Shown here in pieces: positions 24,885-33,205 of a stretch of 53,921 nt of DNA. This stretch comes from Pseudomonadota bacterium (GTDB lineage Bacteria > Myxococcota_A > Bradymonadia > Bradymonadales > GCA-2716585), in the NCBI GenBank assembly GCA_005804885.1, contig SYOX01000047.1:1-53921 (forward strand). Reading direction: 5' to 3'. Within the stretch, counting starts at the first letter, position 1; every line of letters starts with the position of its first letter. The notes beneath the pieces were generated by a model. That model made no database searches. It was given only the letters and a program-made list of their open reading frames with translations, and was not told the DNA's origin. The position numbers were made by a program, and so were the translations under genes.

Positions 24885-25834
24885 TGGAGCACCTCAGGGC
24901 CTTGGAGCGGCGGCTGGCCGCGTACCTGATGGTCGAGGGATCGCCGTGGCCGCTGGGGATCTTCCGCGTGATCCTGGGCGCCTCGATCTGCTTCGACGCC
25001 AGGGAGAACCTCAAGCGCGTCAACTTCTACACCCCCGACGCCTTCCACTTCCCCTACTTCGACTTCATCGTGCCCTTGAGCCCCGAGCAGCTCCTGACCC
25101 TCTTCGACTGGGAGTTCACCTTCGCGGTGATGCTGCTCCTCGGGCTGGCCACTCCAGTGGCGGCCGCCGGGGTGCTCTTGACCCAGGGCTACGTGCTGCT
25201 GATCTGCCAGCTCAACTTCAGGAACCACATCTACCTGACGCTGCTGATGACGCTGCTCGTGATGATCTCGCCGGCGTGGCGGGTCTTGAGCGTCGACGGG
25301 CTCTTGAGGTGGGCGTGGTTCCGGCTCAAGGGCGAGCCGGAGAGGGCCGCGGCGCCTCGCTGGGTGACGATCACGACCCAGCGGCTCATCGGCCTCCAGG
25401 TGTCGATAGCCTACCTCTACGCGGCCCTCCACAAGCTCAACCCCGGCTTCTTGACGGGCTACCCGCTGAGCAAGGCGCTTTCGAAGACCCTGCCGCGCTC
25501 TTACGTGGTGCGCGAGGGTTACCTGGCGCCAGAGACCGCCCAGTGGCTCGCGGATCGCGTCTCGGAGCCCTCGTGGTCGGCGCTGGTGGCCTACCTGACG
25601 ATCTTCTCCGAGGGCTTCCTGGCCCTCGGGCTGCTCTTCCGATCGACGCGGCTGGCCGCGGTGATCGTCGGCGTCGGCCTGCACCTGTCCATCGGGTTGA
25701 GCATGGACATCCTGACCTTCGGGGTCCTGATGGTCGGCGGCTATGTCTGCTTCTGGGCGCCCCGCCTGCGCCCCATCGCCGTGTCCGGGCAGGCTCCCCC
25801 TGCGCTTGAGAAGTCCACCGAGGAGGGCCGATGA
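24884..25834 (+). CDS. HTTM / gamma-carboxylase-like membrane protein
   Basis: 316 residues, start ATG 24884 (GGGGGGAG upstream; a GTG at 24881 is also possible). Six or more hydrophobic segments make it an inner-membrane protein. It matches the membrane half of vitamin-K-dependent gamma-carboxylases (HTTM domain). It has FRNHIYL (Asn114-His115), SVDGLL (136-141) and YAALHKLNPGFLTGYPL with Lys184. These align with human NHSYLYG (His160) and AGVKKLD (Lys218, the catalytic base). Retention of both suggests a working epoxidase/carboxylase-type centre, not a generic DoxX-like protein. It overlaps the gene before it (TGATG) and the ppk gene after it (ATGA), so all three are translationally coupled. 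Confidence 0.8.
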   Translation: MEHLRALERRLAAYLMVEGSPWPLGIFRVILGASICFDARENLKRVNFYTPDAFHFPYFDFIVPLSPEQLLTLFDWEFTFAVMLLLGLATPVAAAGVLLTQGYVLLICQLNFRNHIYLTLLMTLLVMISPAWRVLSVDGLLRWAWFRLKGEPERAAAPRWVTITTQRLIGLQVSIAYLYAALHKLNPGFLTGYPLSKALSKTLPRSYVVREGYLAPETAQWLADRVSEPSWSALVAYLTIFSEGFLALGLLFRSTRLAAVIVGVGLHLSIGLSMDILTFGVLMVGGYVCFWAPRLRPIAVSGQAPPALEKSTEEGR

Positions 25835-28104
25835 CCATCACCGAGCAGGAGAGAGAGGAGGCCCTGGAGGGCTCCGGGCAAGGCGCCGAGGCGCCGGGGC
25901 ACACCGCCCGCCCGATGAGCCTTCACGATCCTCGGCTCTACCACAACCGGGAGCTGAGCTGGCTGGAGTTCAACCGCCGGGTGCTGGAGGAGGCTCAGGA
26001 TCCGGCGGTCCCGCTCTTGGAGCGGCTCAAGTTCCTGGCGATCTTCGCCTCCACCCTGGACGAGTTCTTCATGGTGCGGGTCGCGGGTCTGGAGGAGATG
26101 GTCCTGGCCGGGATCCAGGAGACCGGCCCCGAGGGGATGATGCCCGCCGAGCAGCTCGACGCGATCGCGCGGGTGACCCACGAGCTGGTCGAGCTGCAGA
26201 CCCAGTGCCTTTGCGATGAGGTCTTGCCGAGGCTGTGTCAGGAGGGGATCGTCATCCTCAAGGTCGAAGCGTTGTCGAAGGCCCGGCGCAAGGAGATGGA
26301 GCGCTACTTCATCGACGAGGTGATGCCGGTGCTGACGCCGCTGGCGCTGGACCCGGCCCACCCCTTCCCGCACCTGGCCAACGCGAGCCTGAACCTGGCG
26401 ATCGTCTTTGATCACGACGACGACGAGCACGGGGGGACGGGGGTGTCGGCGGCCTCGGCCTTCGCGCTGGTGCAGGTGCCCGGCGGCCTGGCGCGGCTCA
26501 TCCCGGTCAAGAGCGCCAATTACAGCCAGGCCTATGTGTTGCTTGAAGACCTCATCATGACCTTCTGCAACAGGCTCTTTCCGGGCTTGAGGGTGCGCTC
26601 GGCGAGCGCCTTCCGGGTGACGCGCAACGGCGACCTGACCATCGACGCCGAGGACATCGAGAACCTGCTCAAGACGATCGCCAATGAGCTGCGCAACAGG
26701 ACTCGGCGGCGGGTCGTGCGCCTTGAGATCGCCGCCGGGGCGCCGCCGGGGATCCTGGCGATGCTGGTCGAGGCGCTGGAGGTCGATCCGCGCGGCGTCT
26801 ACGAGATCAGCGGGCCGCTGGATCCGACGGCCTTGATGGCGCTCTACAAGAGCACGCCTCGCCGCCACCTCAGGGATCAGCCCTTCAACCCGAGGATCTC
26901 GCCGGAGGTCGGCGTCGGTACGGACATCTTCTCGATCCTGCGAGAGCGCGACGTCCTGCTGCACCACCCCTACGAGTCCTTCTCGACGGTGGTGGAGCTG
27001 CTCCAGAGCGCGGCCGAGGATCCGGATGTGCTGGCGATCAAGCAGACGCTCTACCGCACCGCCGGCGACTCGCCCGTGGTCAACGCGCTGATCCGGGCGG
27101 CCGAGGCGGGCAAGCAGGTCACGGTGCTGGTGGAGCTGCGGGCGCGCTTTGACGAGATGAACAACATCCAGTGGGCCAGGACGCTGGAGAAGGCGGGCGT
27201 CCACGTCGTCTACGGGCTCATGGGGCTCAAGACCCACTGCAAGTGCGCGCTGGTCGTGCGCCGCGAGCCGGGGGGGTTGCGGCGCTACGTCCACCTCGGG
27301 ACGGGCAACTATAACTCAACAACGGCGAGGCTTTACACGGATCTCGGGTTCATGACGTGCAACCCGGAGCTGGCGCAGGACGTGGCGATGCTCTTCAACC
27401 TGCTGACGGGCTTCAACGCGGTGACGGGGGCGCGGCTGCTGAGCGGCGCGCGGACCTTGCCCTGGAACCACATGATGGTGGCGCCGATCAACCTCCACGA
27501 TCGCACGCTGCGGCTCATCGACGACGAGATCGCCGAGGCCAGCGCGGGCCGCCCGGCCTGGATCATCGCCAAGATGAACGCGCTGGTCGAGCCCGAGGCG
27601 ATCCGGGCGCTCTACAGGGCCAGCCGCGCGGGGGTGCAGATCGATCTCATCGTGCGGGGGACGTGCTGTCTGAAGCCGGGCATCCCGGGCGTCAGCGACA
27701 ACATCCGGGTCAGGTCGATCCTGGATCGCTTCCTGGAGCACGCCCGGATCTTCGCCTTTGGGGCAGGGGGGGATCCGAAGGTCTTCATCGGGAGCGCAGA
27801 CTGGATGCCGCGCAACTTCTTCCGCCGCATCGAGGCGGTCTTCCCGATCCGCAGCCCGCGCCACAAGCAGCGGATCCTGGATGAGATCTTGCGGCTTCAG
27901 CTCTCCGACAACGTCAAGGCCAGGGTGGCCAGCCCCACGGGTTACGCCCACAAGGTCTGCGAGCCTGGCCAGACGCCGGTGCAGTCGCAGGCGCTGGCGA
28001 TCCAGAAGGTGCGCGACAGCGCCATCCAGAGCAGCGATCCCTACGAGGAGACGATGCGGGACGCTCGAAAGGCGCGGCTCAAGAAGGCGCGCAAGTCGAC
28101 GTGA
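25831..28104 (+). CDS. ppk1: Polyphosphate kinase 1
   Basis: 757 residues; reversibly polymerises ATP gamma-phosphate into polyphosphate. The N-domain begins RLYHNRELSWLEFNRRVLEEA at about 35-55. The core contains HHPYESF, KQTLYRTAGDSP and ELRARFDE. The catalytic His469 lies in LKTHCK (Escherichia coli His435 equivalent), the second conserved His637 in FLEHARIFAF (His592 equivalent), and the phosphate-binding HLGTGNYN at 488-495. Length is slightly above the usual ~690-730 because of a ~25-residue N-terminal lead. ATG at 25831 overlaps the preceding stop (ATGA) after GGAGGG. The operon with a split gamma-carboxylase-like pair is unusual; ppk1 normally neighbours ppx or pho genes. Confidence 0.97.
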   Translation: MTITEQEREEALEGSGQGAEAPGHTARPMSLHDPRLYHNRELSWLEFNRRVLEEAQDPAVPLLERLKFLAIFASTLDEFFMVRVAGLEEMVLAGIQETGPEGMMPAEQLDAIARVTHELVELQTQCLCDEVLPRLCQEGIVILKVEALSKARRKEMERYFIDEVMPVLTPLALDPAHPFPHLANASLNLAIVFDHDDDEHGGTGVSAASAFALVQVPGGLARLIPVKSANYSQAYVLLEDLIMTFCNRLFPGLRVRSASAFRVTRNGDLTIDAEDIENLLKTIANELRNRTRRRVVRLEIAAGAPPGILAMLVEALEVDPRGVYEISGPLDPTALMALYKSTPRRHLRDQPFNPRISPEVGVGTDIFSILRERDVLLHHPYESFSTVVELLQSAAEDPDVLAIKQTLYRTAGDSPVVNALIRAAEAGKQVTVLVELRARFDEMNNIQWARTLEKAGVHVVYGLMGLKTHCKCALVVRREPGGLRRYVHLGTGNYNSTTARLYTDLGFMTCNPELAQDVAMLFNLLTGFNAVTGARLLSGARTLPWNHMMVAPINLHDRTLRLIDDEIAEASAGRPAWIIAKMNALVEPEAIRALYRASRAGVQIDLIVRGTCCLKPGIPGVSDNIRVRSILDRFLEHARIFAFGAGGDPKVFIGSADWMPRNFFRRIEAVFPIRSPRHKQRILDEILRLQLSDNVKARVASPTGYAHKVCEPGQTPVQSQALAIQKVRDSAIQSSDPYEETMRDARKARLKKARKST

Positions 28105-28120
28105 GGTTCGGAGGAGGGGA

Positions 28121-29641
28121 TCAGGGGTCGCGGTAGGCGCTCATCTTGCTGACGGCGCCTGCGTCGATGGCCTTGACGGTCTTGTCCAGGGCCCTGAAGT
28201 GCCAGTGGAGCGAGGGGATCCAGGAGTCTGTCAGGAGGCCGTAGTGGTGGCCCTGGCCGTCGTAGAGTTCGAAGCCGTCCCAGGAGACGTCGCAGGTCTT
28301 GGGGGTCTGCTTGCCTTCGCGGCAGTCCTTGAACTGGGGCGGCGTGTCCTCAAAGAGGCCCTCCTTGGTGAAGCGCTCGTGGATCTCGCGGTTGCAGATC
28401 CAGTACTTGTCGCGGTTGCCGATGGCGAAGTGGATGTGGAGCAGCCCGTTGTCGGCCATCTCCTTCCAGGCCTTGAAGATCCGGTTGTCCTGGTTGAAGG
28501 CCAGGAAGTCCTCGTCGAAGAGGAAGCCGCCGCGCTTGCCGCCGCAGTGCATGCAGGTCAGGCCGATGGTGTTGGCGGCGAAGGGCTTGACGGGGTAGGA
28601 GCGCAGCATGGCGCGGCTGCCCGAGGAGATCCCGTCGGCGCCGATGGCGATGGTGCGCAGGTCGTCCGTCCCCATGTAGGTGCTGGCCATATGGCGAGGG
28701 ATGTCGTGGGTCTGGAACTCGGTGGCGCCGTTGGCCAGCAGCCAGCCGCCGCCGTTGATGGCGACGATGATGGGCACCTCCACGTCGGGGTTTGCGGCCT
28801 TGAACTCGTCGGCGTGGCGCTGGACCTCCAGGCCCCCGGACATCTTGTCGAAGATCGTCTTGTTGGGGATCGGGGTCAGGAAGTAGCGGGTCCGGGCGCC
28901 GTTGCCGCCGGGGATCAGGATCAAGAGCGAGCGGACCTTGTCGGGGTCGTCGATGATGGCCTTGGGGAGGTAGGCGGTGTAGCTGGTCTGGGTGGCGCCC
29001 TTGTCGGCGCAGTGCTCGCAGTCGCGGCGCTCGAGCTTGAGGGTGCATTCGATGACGTGGCTGCGGGGGTTCTCCTTCCATTCCTTGCGCAGCGCCGCGG
29101 CGCGGGCGCTGGCCGCCTCGGAGCCCTCCGGCTGCTTCTTCTGGTGGCCCTTGGTCACCGAGGGGCCGGTCTTGGGCTTGAAGCCGGCCTTGCGGGCCCA
29201 GGTCGCCCAGCCGACGGCGTACTCGGTGTACTCAAGCTCGTCGACGAGGCAGTTCGAGGCGATGTAGTCCATGAAGGGCATCGACGAGTCTGCGCCGGAG
29301 CGCGCCTTCACCGGGGCCGCGCCCAGAGCCTTGTCCTCGCCCAGGGCCTTTTCCCCGGCCTCCTGCCCGGGGGCCTCGGCCACCCTGGGCTCCTCGCCCG
29401 CCTTGGGGTCGGGGGCCTCGCCCTTGTCGGCCTCCTCCTTGTCCGGCGAGCCCTGCTCATCGGCGCTGGGCGTGGCGGTGGGCGGCTCGGCCAGGGCCGG
29501 CGAGAAGACGTCGCGCGCGTCGCCCTGGGCGGCCCGGGCGGTGTCGTCGCCGGAGCAGGCCGAGAGCGCGCCCAGGGCGATCGCGGCGGCCATGATCGAG
29601 GTCAAGTGAGGGGAGAAGGACGTCCGGATCCAGGCGGTCAT
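28121..29641 (-). CDS. Lipoprotein with alpha/beta-hydrolase (esterase-like) domain
   Basis: About 506 residues from ATG 29641; a GTG at 29650 is also in frame, and neither has a clear ribosome site. The signal peptide ends in the lipobox ALSAC, so it is probably a lipidated envelope protein. A charged Glu/Lys/Pro linker spans ~35-110. The folded domain has LLILIPGGNG, VPIIVAINGGG and the nucleophile-like elbow GADGISSGS. A CMHCGGKRGGF knot and a late DGQGHHYGLL, which may supply the His, also appear. Several CxxC pairs (CEHC, CMHC) suggest disulfides or metal. It resembles esterase-D/polyhydroxybutyrate-depolymerase-like secreted hydrolases; substrate unknown. It is convergent with ppk1 (16 bp gap). 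Confidence 0.7.
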   Translation of the reverse strand: MTAWIRTSFSPHLTSIMAAAIALGALSACSGDDTARAAQGDARDVFSPALAEPPTATPSADEQGSPDKEEADKGEAPDPKAGEEPRVAEAPGQEAGEKALGEDKALGAAPVKARSGADSSMPFMDYIASNCLVDELEYTEYAVGWATWARKAGFKPKTGPSVTKGHQKKQPEGSEAASARAAALRKEWKENPRSHVIECTLKLERRDCEHCADKGATQTSYTAYLPKAIIDDPDKVRSLLILIPGGNGARTRYFLTPIPNKTIFDKMSGGLEVQRHADEFKAANPDVEVPIIVAINGGGWLLANGATEFQTHDIPRHMASTYMGTDDLRTIAIGADGISSGSRAMLRSYPVKPFAANTIGLTCMHCGGKRGGFLFDEDFLAFNQDNRIFKAWKEMADNGLLHIHFAIGNRDKYWICNREIHERFTKEGLFEDTPPQFKDCREGKQTPKTCDVSWDGFELYDGQGHHYGLLTDSWIPSLHWHFRALDKTVKAIDAGAVSKMSAYRDP

Positions 29642-29819
29642 AGCGTCCACACACAGGGGTTGGGGGAGAGGGGGGTCGAAGGGTCAGCCCCTCCACGTCA
29701 TTCTAAGGTCAACGCACTGTATGACAAGATAAGGCCCTCCTGTCGAGAAGGCCGGTTGCGCGCGAGGGTGTACATCATCTAGGATGGTCTGTCTGCGCAG
29801 TTTCAGGAAAAATAAGCGT

Positions 29820-29837
29820 TGGTGGGGCGACCCACCA
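29820..29837 (+). promoter_or_regulatory. GNRA-capped hairpin in the leader of the redox gene
   Basis: TGGTGGG and CCCACCA form a perfect 7-bp stem closed by a GCGA tetraloop, ending 41 bases before the ATG at 29879. The AT-rich stretch just upstream (around 29808-29815) could hold a promoter. It may be an mRNA stabiliser or a translational control element. Confidence 0.45.
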
Positions 29838-29878
29838 GGCTCGGATGAGCGCAGGTGCACAACCAGGCGGGGGGTCTG

Positions 29879-32125
29879 ATGGGCGTCGTCGATATCCTCA
29901 AGGTGTCGTTGGAGTTTTCGCCGAAGCTCGGCATCCGCGAGCTTCCCAAGCTGTCGGCGGATCGTGAGTCCAACATCAGCGGGCTTTACATCATCGGGGA
30001 CCTGGCAGACGCGCCGATCATCAAGGTGGCGCTCAACCAGGGCTACGAGGTGGCCGACCACATCCTCGGCAAGCTGGGGGGGCCGAAGAAGGACCCCGAG
30101 ATCCTCGACGTGGTGGTCATCGGCGCTGGCCCTGCGGGCATCGGCGCGGCGATCAAGCTCAAGGAGGCCGGGGCCAGCTACGTCCTGCTGGAGAAGGAGC
30201 GTCCCTTCAACACGATCCAGAACTTCCCCAAGGCCAAGTTCATCTTCTCCGAGCCGCGCTCGATCCAGAACCGGGGCAACTTCTGGTTCGACGACTCCCA
30301 GAAGGAGGATCTGATCGAGCGCTGGGCCGAGGAGGTCGAGGACCGCGGGCTGGTGATGCACCAGCCCGAGGAGGTCGTCGACGTCAAGAAGGAGGGCGGC
30401 GTCTTCAGGGTGACGACGAAGATCGGCGACGGCGGGCTGATGGACGGCGCCCACCTGCCCGGGCCGATCAAGGAGGGGCAGGGGGAGTCCAACACCTACA
30501 GGGCCCACCGGGTGATCCTGGCCATTGGCCGCCGAGGCTCGGTCAACAAGCTCAAGATCCCCGGCGAGGAGATGCTCAAGGTCTCGTACAACCTCAAGGA
30601 TCCGGACGACCACGCGGGGCGAAAGGTGCTCGTGGTCGGCGGCGGCGACTCGGCGGTGGAGGCGGCCGTGGCCTGCGCCAAGGCCGGCGCGGAGGTGACG
30701 GTCTCCTACCGGCAGGATTCCTTCTCGAGGGCGAAGAAGGGCAACCAGGACCAGATCGACGCGCTGATCAAGGCCGGGAAGATCCGGGCGGAGCTGGGCT
30801 CTGCGCCCGTGGAGATCCGCGAGGACTCCGTCGTGCTGGAGAAGGCAGGGGCGACCTTCGTGGTGCCCAACGACGACGTCTTCGTCTTCATCGGCACCAA
30901 GCTGCCCAAGCCCTTCCTGGAGAAGGTGGGCATCCGATTCGAAGGCCAGATGGACTTCCTGAGGGCCTGCTGGGTGATCTCCTTCGCGCTGCTGACCTAC
31001 CTGGTCTACTGCGTCAAGAAGGCCGGCGACCTCAAGAGCGCCACCGGCGACGTCTTCTGGCCCTTCGGCCAGGGCGACGTGCTCAACCCCGTGCTCGGGG
31101 CGCTCCAACTCAACCTGGGCTGGCGGGCCGTCGACGGGGCCTTCTGGGGCACCGTCCTGTACTCCATCATCATCCTCGCCTTTGGCATCCGAGCCTACCG
31201 CAAGTATCCCCTTAAAACCCAGAAGATCCGCTATATCTGCCTGATCGCATTTCAGTGGATCGTCCTGTTCGGCGTGCCCGAGATCCTCGGCCCCTTGATC
31301 AAGATGGACCGGCCCTGGCGGCTCTACTCCCTCGGCGTGCCCTGGCCCTTGTGGAAGGAGTCCATCCTCGACGGCCCGGCCTGGGGCGGCACGGGCGCCT
31401 ACGCCTACGCCTGGATGGCGGTGGGCATCGGGATCTCCTTCGTGGCCATGCCGCTCTTCGTGCGCTTCCACGGCGAGCGCTTCTGCTCGTACTTCTGCGG
31501 CTGCGGGGGGCTGGCCGAGACGCTGGGGGACTTCTGGCGGCACCTGGCCCCGCGCGGCAAGACGGCCGAGCAGATGGAGATCTTCGGCAAGATCATCCTC
31601 GTGCTGTCCATCCCGCTGACGATCCTCGTCGGCTTTGACATGTGGAAGGTGGTCGTGGCGCCCGACGCGCTCAAGTTCGCCAACTCCTGGTACAAGCTCA
31701 TCGTGGACTTCTGGCTGGCCAGCGTCCTGGGCGTGGCCTTCTACCCCTACCTGGGCAACCGCTTCTGGTGCCGCTTCTTCTGCCCGCTGCGCGCCTTCAT
31801 GGAGCAGATGTCCAAGTGGTTCAGCAAGATCGCCATCGACGCCAACGACAAGTGCATCGGCTGCGGCGAGTGCACCCGCTACTGCCAGATGGGCATCCCG
31901 GTCCAGAGCTTCGCCCAGAAGCAGGAGCAGTTCCACAACGGCAACTCGGCCTGCATCCAGTGCGGCATCTGCGTCCAGGTCTGCCCGATGGAGGTCCTGT
32001 CCATCGGCACGCGCGGGGTCAAGCTCGACATCGACAAGATCAAGATCGAGGCCCCGAAGGACGAGGGCGTCTGGAGCGCCCGCATGCACTCCAACGACAA
32101 GAGCGTCGACTTGCGCCATGGTTGA
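29879..32125 (+). CDS. Membrane flavo-iron-sulfur oxidoreductase with permuted thioredoxin-reductase-like domain
   Basis: 748 residues from ATG 29879 (GGGGGG site). Residues 1-66 hold the segment SNISGLYIIGDLADAP and ALNQGYEVADHI, which normally ends a thioredoxin-reductase-type FAD domain. Then follow the FAD motif GAGPAG (82-87), the NAD(P)H motif GGGDSA (254-259) and VFVFIGTKLPKPFLEKVGI, after which the expected closing FAD segment is missing. About six membrane helices fill 360-625. Between and after them lie NapH/NosR-like Cys motifs (CSYFCGC, Cys536/540/542; CRFFCPLR, Cys631/635). Two [4Fe-4S] ferredoxin sites are CIGCGECTRYC (659-669) and CIQCGICVQVC (692-702). It probably passes electrons from NAD(P)H through FAD across the membrane. 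The acceptor is unknown. A lipoprotein gene overlaps its stop. Confidence 0.85.
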   Translation: MGVVDILKVSLEFSPKLGIRELPKLSADRESNISGLYIIGDLADAPIIKVALNQGYEVADHILGKLGGPKKDPEILDVVVIGAGPAGIGAAIKLKEAGASYVLLEKERPFNTIQNFPKAKFIFSEPRSIQNRGNFWFDDSQKEDLIERWAEEVEDRGLVMHQPEEVVDVKKEGGVFRVTTKIGDGGLMDGAHLPGPIKEGQGESNTYRAHRVILAIGRRGSVNKLKIPGEEMLKVSYNLKDPDDHAGRKVLVVGGGDSAVEAAVACAKAGAEVTVSYRQDSFSRAKKGNQDQIDALIKAGKIRAELGSAPVEIREDSVVLEKAGATFVVPNDDVFVFIGTKLPKPFLEKVGIRFEGQMDFLRACWVISFALLTYLVYCVKKAGDLKSATGDVFWPFGQGDVLNPVLGALQLNLGWRAVDGAFWGTVLYSIIILAFGIRAYRKYPLKTQKIRYICLIAFQWIVLFGVPEILGPLIKMDRPWRLYSLGVPWPLWKESILDGPAWGGTGAYAYAWMAVGIGISFVAMPLFVRFHGERFCSYFCGCGGLAETLGDFWRHLAPRGKTAEQMEIFGKIILVLSIPLTILVGFDMWKVVVAPDALKFANSWYKLIVDFWLASVLGVAFYPYLGNRFWCRFFCPLRAFMEQMSKWFSKIAIDANDKCIGCGECTRYCQMGIPVQSFAQKQEQFHNGNSACIQCGICVQVCPMEVLSIGTRGVKLDIDKIKIEAPKDEGVWSARMHSNDKSVDLRHG

Positions 32126-33002
32126 TCTTCACACCTCCCCTCTCCTGCGCATCGCCCTGATCGTCGGCGCCCTGGCGCTCTCGTCCTGCGTCCGGGCGGC
32201 CCCCCTGCCGGACTGCAAGCAGCCGCTGCTGGTCGGAGCCCAGGCCGCCGAGCGGCCCAACAAGGGCGCCAACCGCCTGCGGGCCGAAGAGGGCGTCGAG
32301 ATCCGCCGCCTCTTCACCGCCAACGCCAGCGGGCTCGGCTCGACTCGCCTGGGCCGCGTCGAGGTCAAGGGCAACGTGGCCGAGATCGAGATCGACGGCA
32401 AGCCCGTGCGCGGCTTCGTCTACACCACCCAGGACTGGGTCGAGTACGGCTACACCCTCCTGGACGTCATCGTCACCGAGGGCGGCGCCTACACCGTCCT
32501 CTACCTCTACTGTCGGGGCGACCAGCTCACCGACGTCTACTGGGAGTCCTACAGCGACAGCCTCCAGTACGAGAAGCTCTCGGGCTCCTGCGCGCTGATC
32601 GACGATCCCTCGTCGACCCGCTTCACCTTCGAGCCGGTCGGCCTGCCCCCCGGAGAGCTCGTCAAGGGCTACACCGTCCAAGGCCCCAACATCGCGTTCA
32701 ACCCCGACGGCACGGGCACGATCACGATCATGGACACCACCTTCTCTGTCCGCGCCTTCTCCTTCGTCGGCTGCACGGACTGCGTCACCGCCCAGCGCCG
32801 CGGCTGGGAGGAGCTTCACGTCCACATGACCGCCGACGGCCAGGAGTGCTTCGGCGTCCTCTACCTCTACGGCGCGGCCAGCGCGCAGGGGCTGCCGGTC
32901 GATGGCCAGGCCGCGCAGCTCGGCTACGGCTTCTGCACCCGCCCCCGCGTCAAGGATCTCCCCAACACCCTCCTCCAGGCGTCCTGGTCCGTCGCGCGAT
33001 AA
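32118..33002 (+). CDS. Lipoprotein of unknown function coupled to the redox protein
   Basis: 294 residues, ATG at 32118, overlapping the end of the redox gene by 8 bp, so translation is likely coupled. The signal peptide ends in LALSSC, a good lipobox, and predicts an envelope lipoprotein. The mature part has two similar halves rich in aromatic beta-strands (YTVLYLYCRGDQ and ECFGVLYLYG) and paired Cys (CTDC among others). No family is recognised. The tight overlap suggests it is the periplasmic partner or electron acceptor of the membrane flavo-iron-sulfur protein, but no heme or metal motif (CxxCH) is seen. Confidence 0.75.
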   Translation: MVDLHTSPLLRIALIVGALALSSCVRAAPLPDCKQPLLVGAQAAERPNKGANRLRAEEGVEIRRLFTANASGLGSTRLGRVEVKGNVAEIEIDGKPVRGFVYTTQDWVEYGYTLLDVIVTEGGAYTVLYLYCRGDQLTDVYWESYSDSLQYEKLSGSCALIDDPSSTRFTFEPVGLPPGELVKGYTVQGPNIAFNPDGTGTITIMDTTFSVRAFSFVGCTDCVTAQRRGWEELHVHMTADGQECFGVLYLYGAASAQGLPVDGQAAQLGYGFCTRPRVKDLPNTLLQASWSVAR

Positions 33003-33205
33003 GCGACGAGGGCGGCCTCCCCCTCCAGCCTCGCCCTGCTTGGCCCTTCATGACAGGTTTGCTCGGCGAAGGCTCCAGGCCCCTCCGACGCCCCACGAGC
33101 GCCCGCGACCTCTCGCCTTGACGCCGCACCTGATCCGGTTTACCGATGTTGGCCCGCTCCGGGTGGGGTGGGAAAGCTCCTGTCACCTTCGAACGCCCCC
33201 CGACC

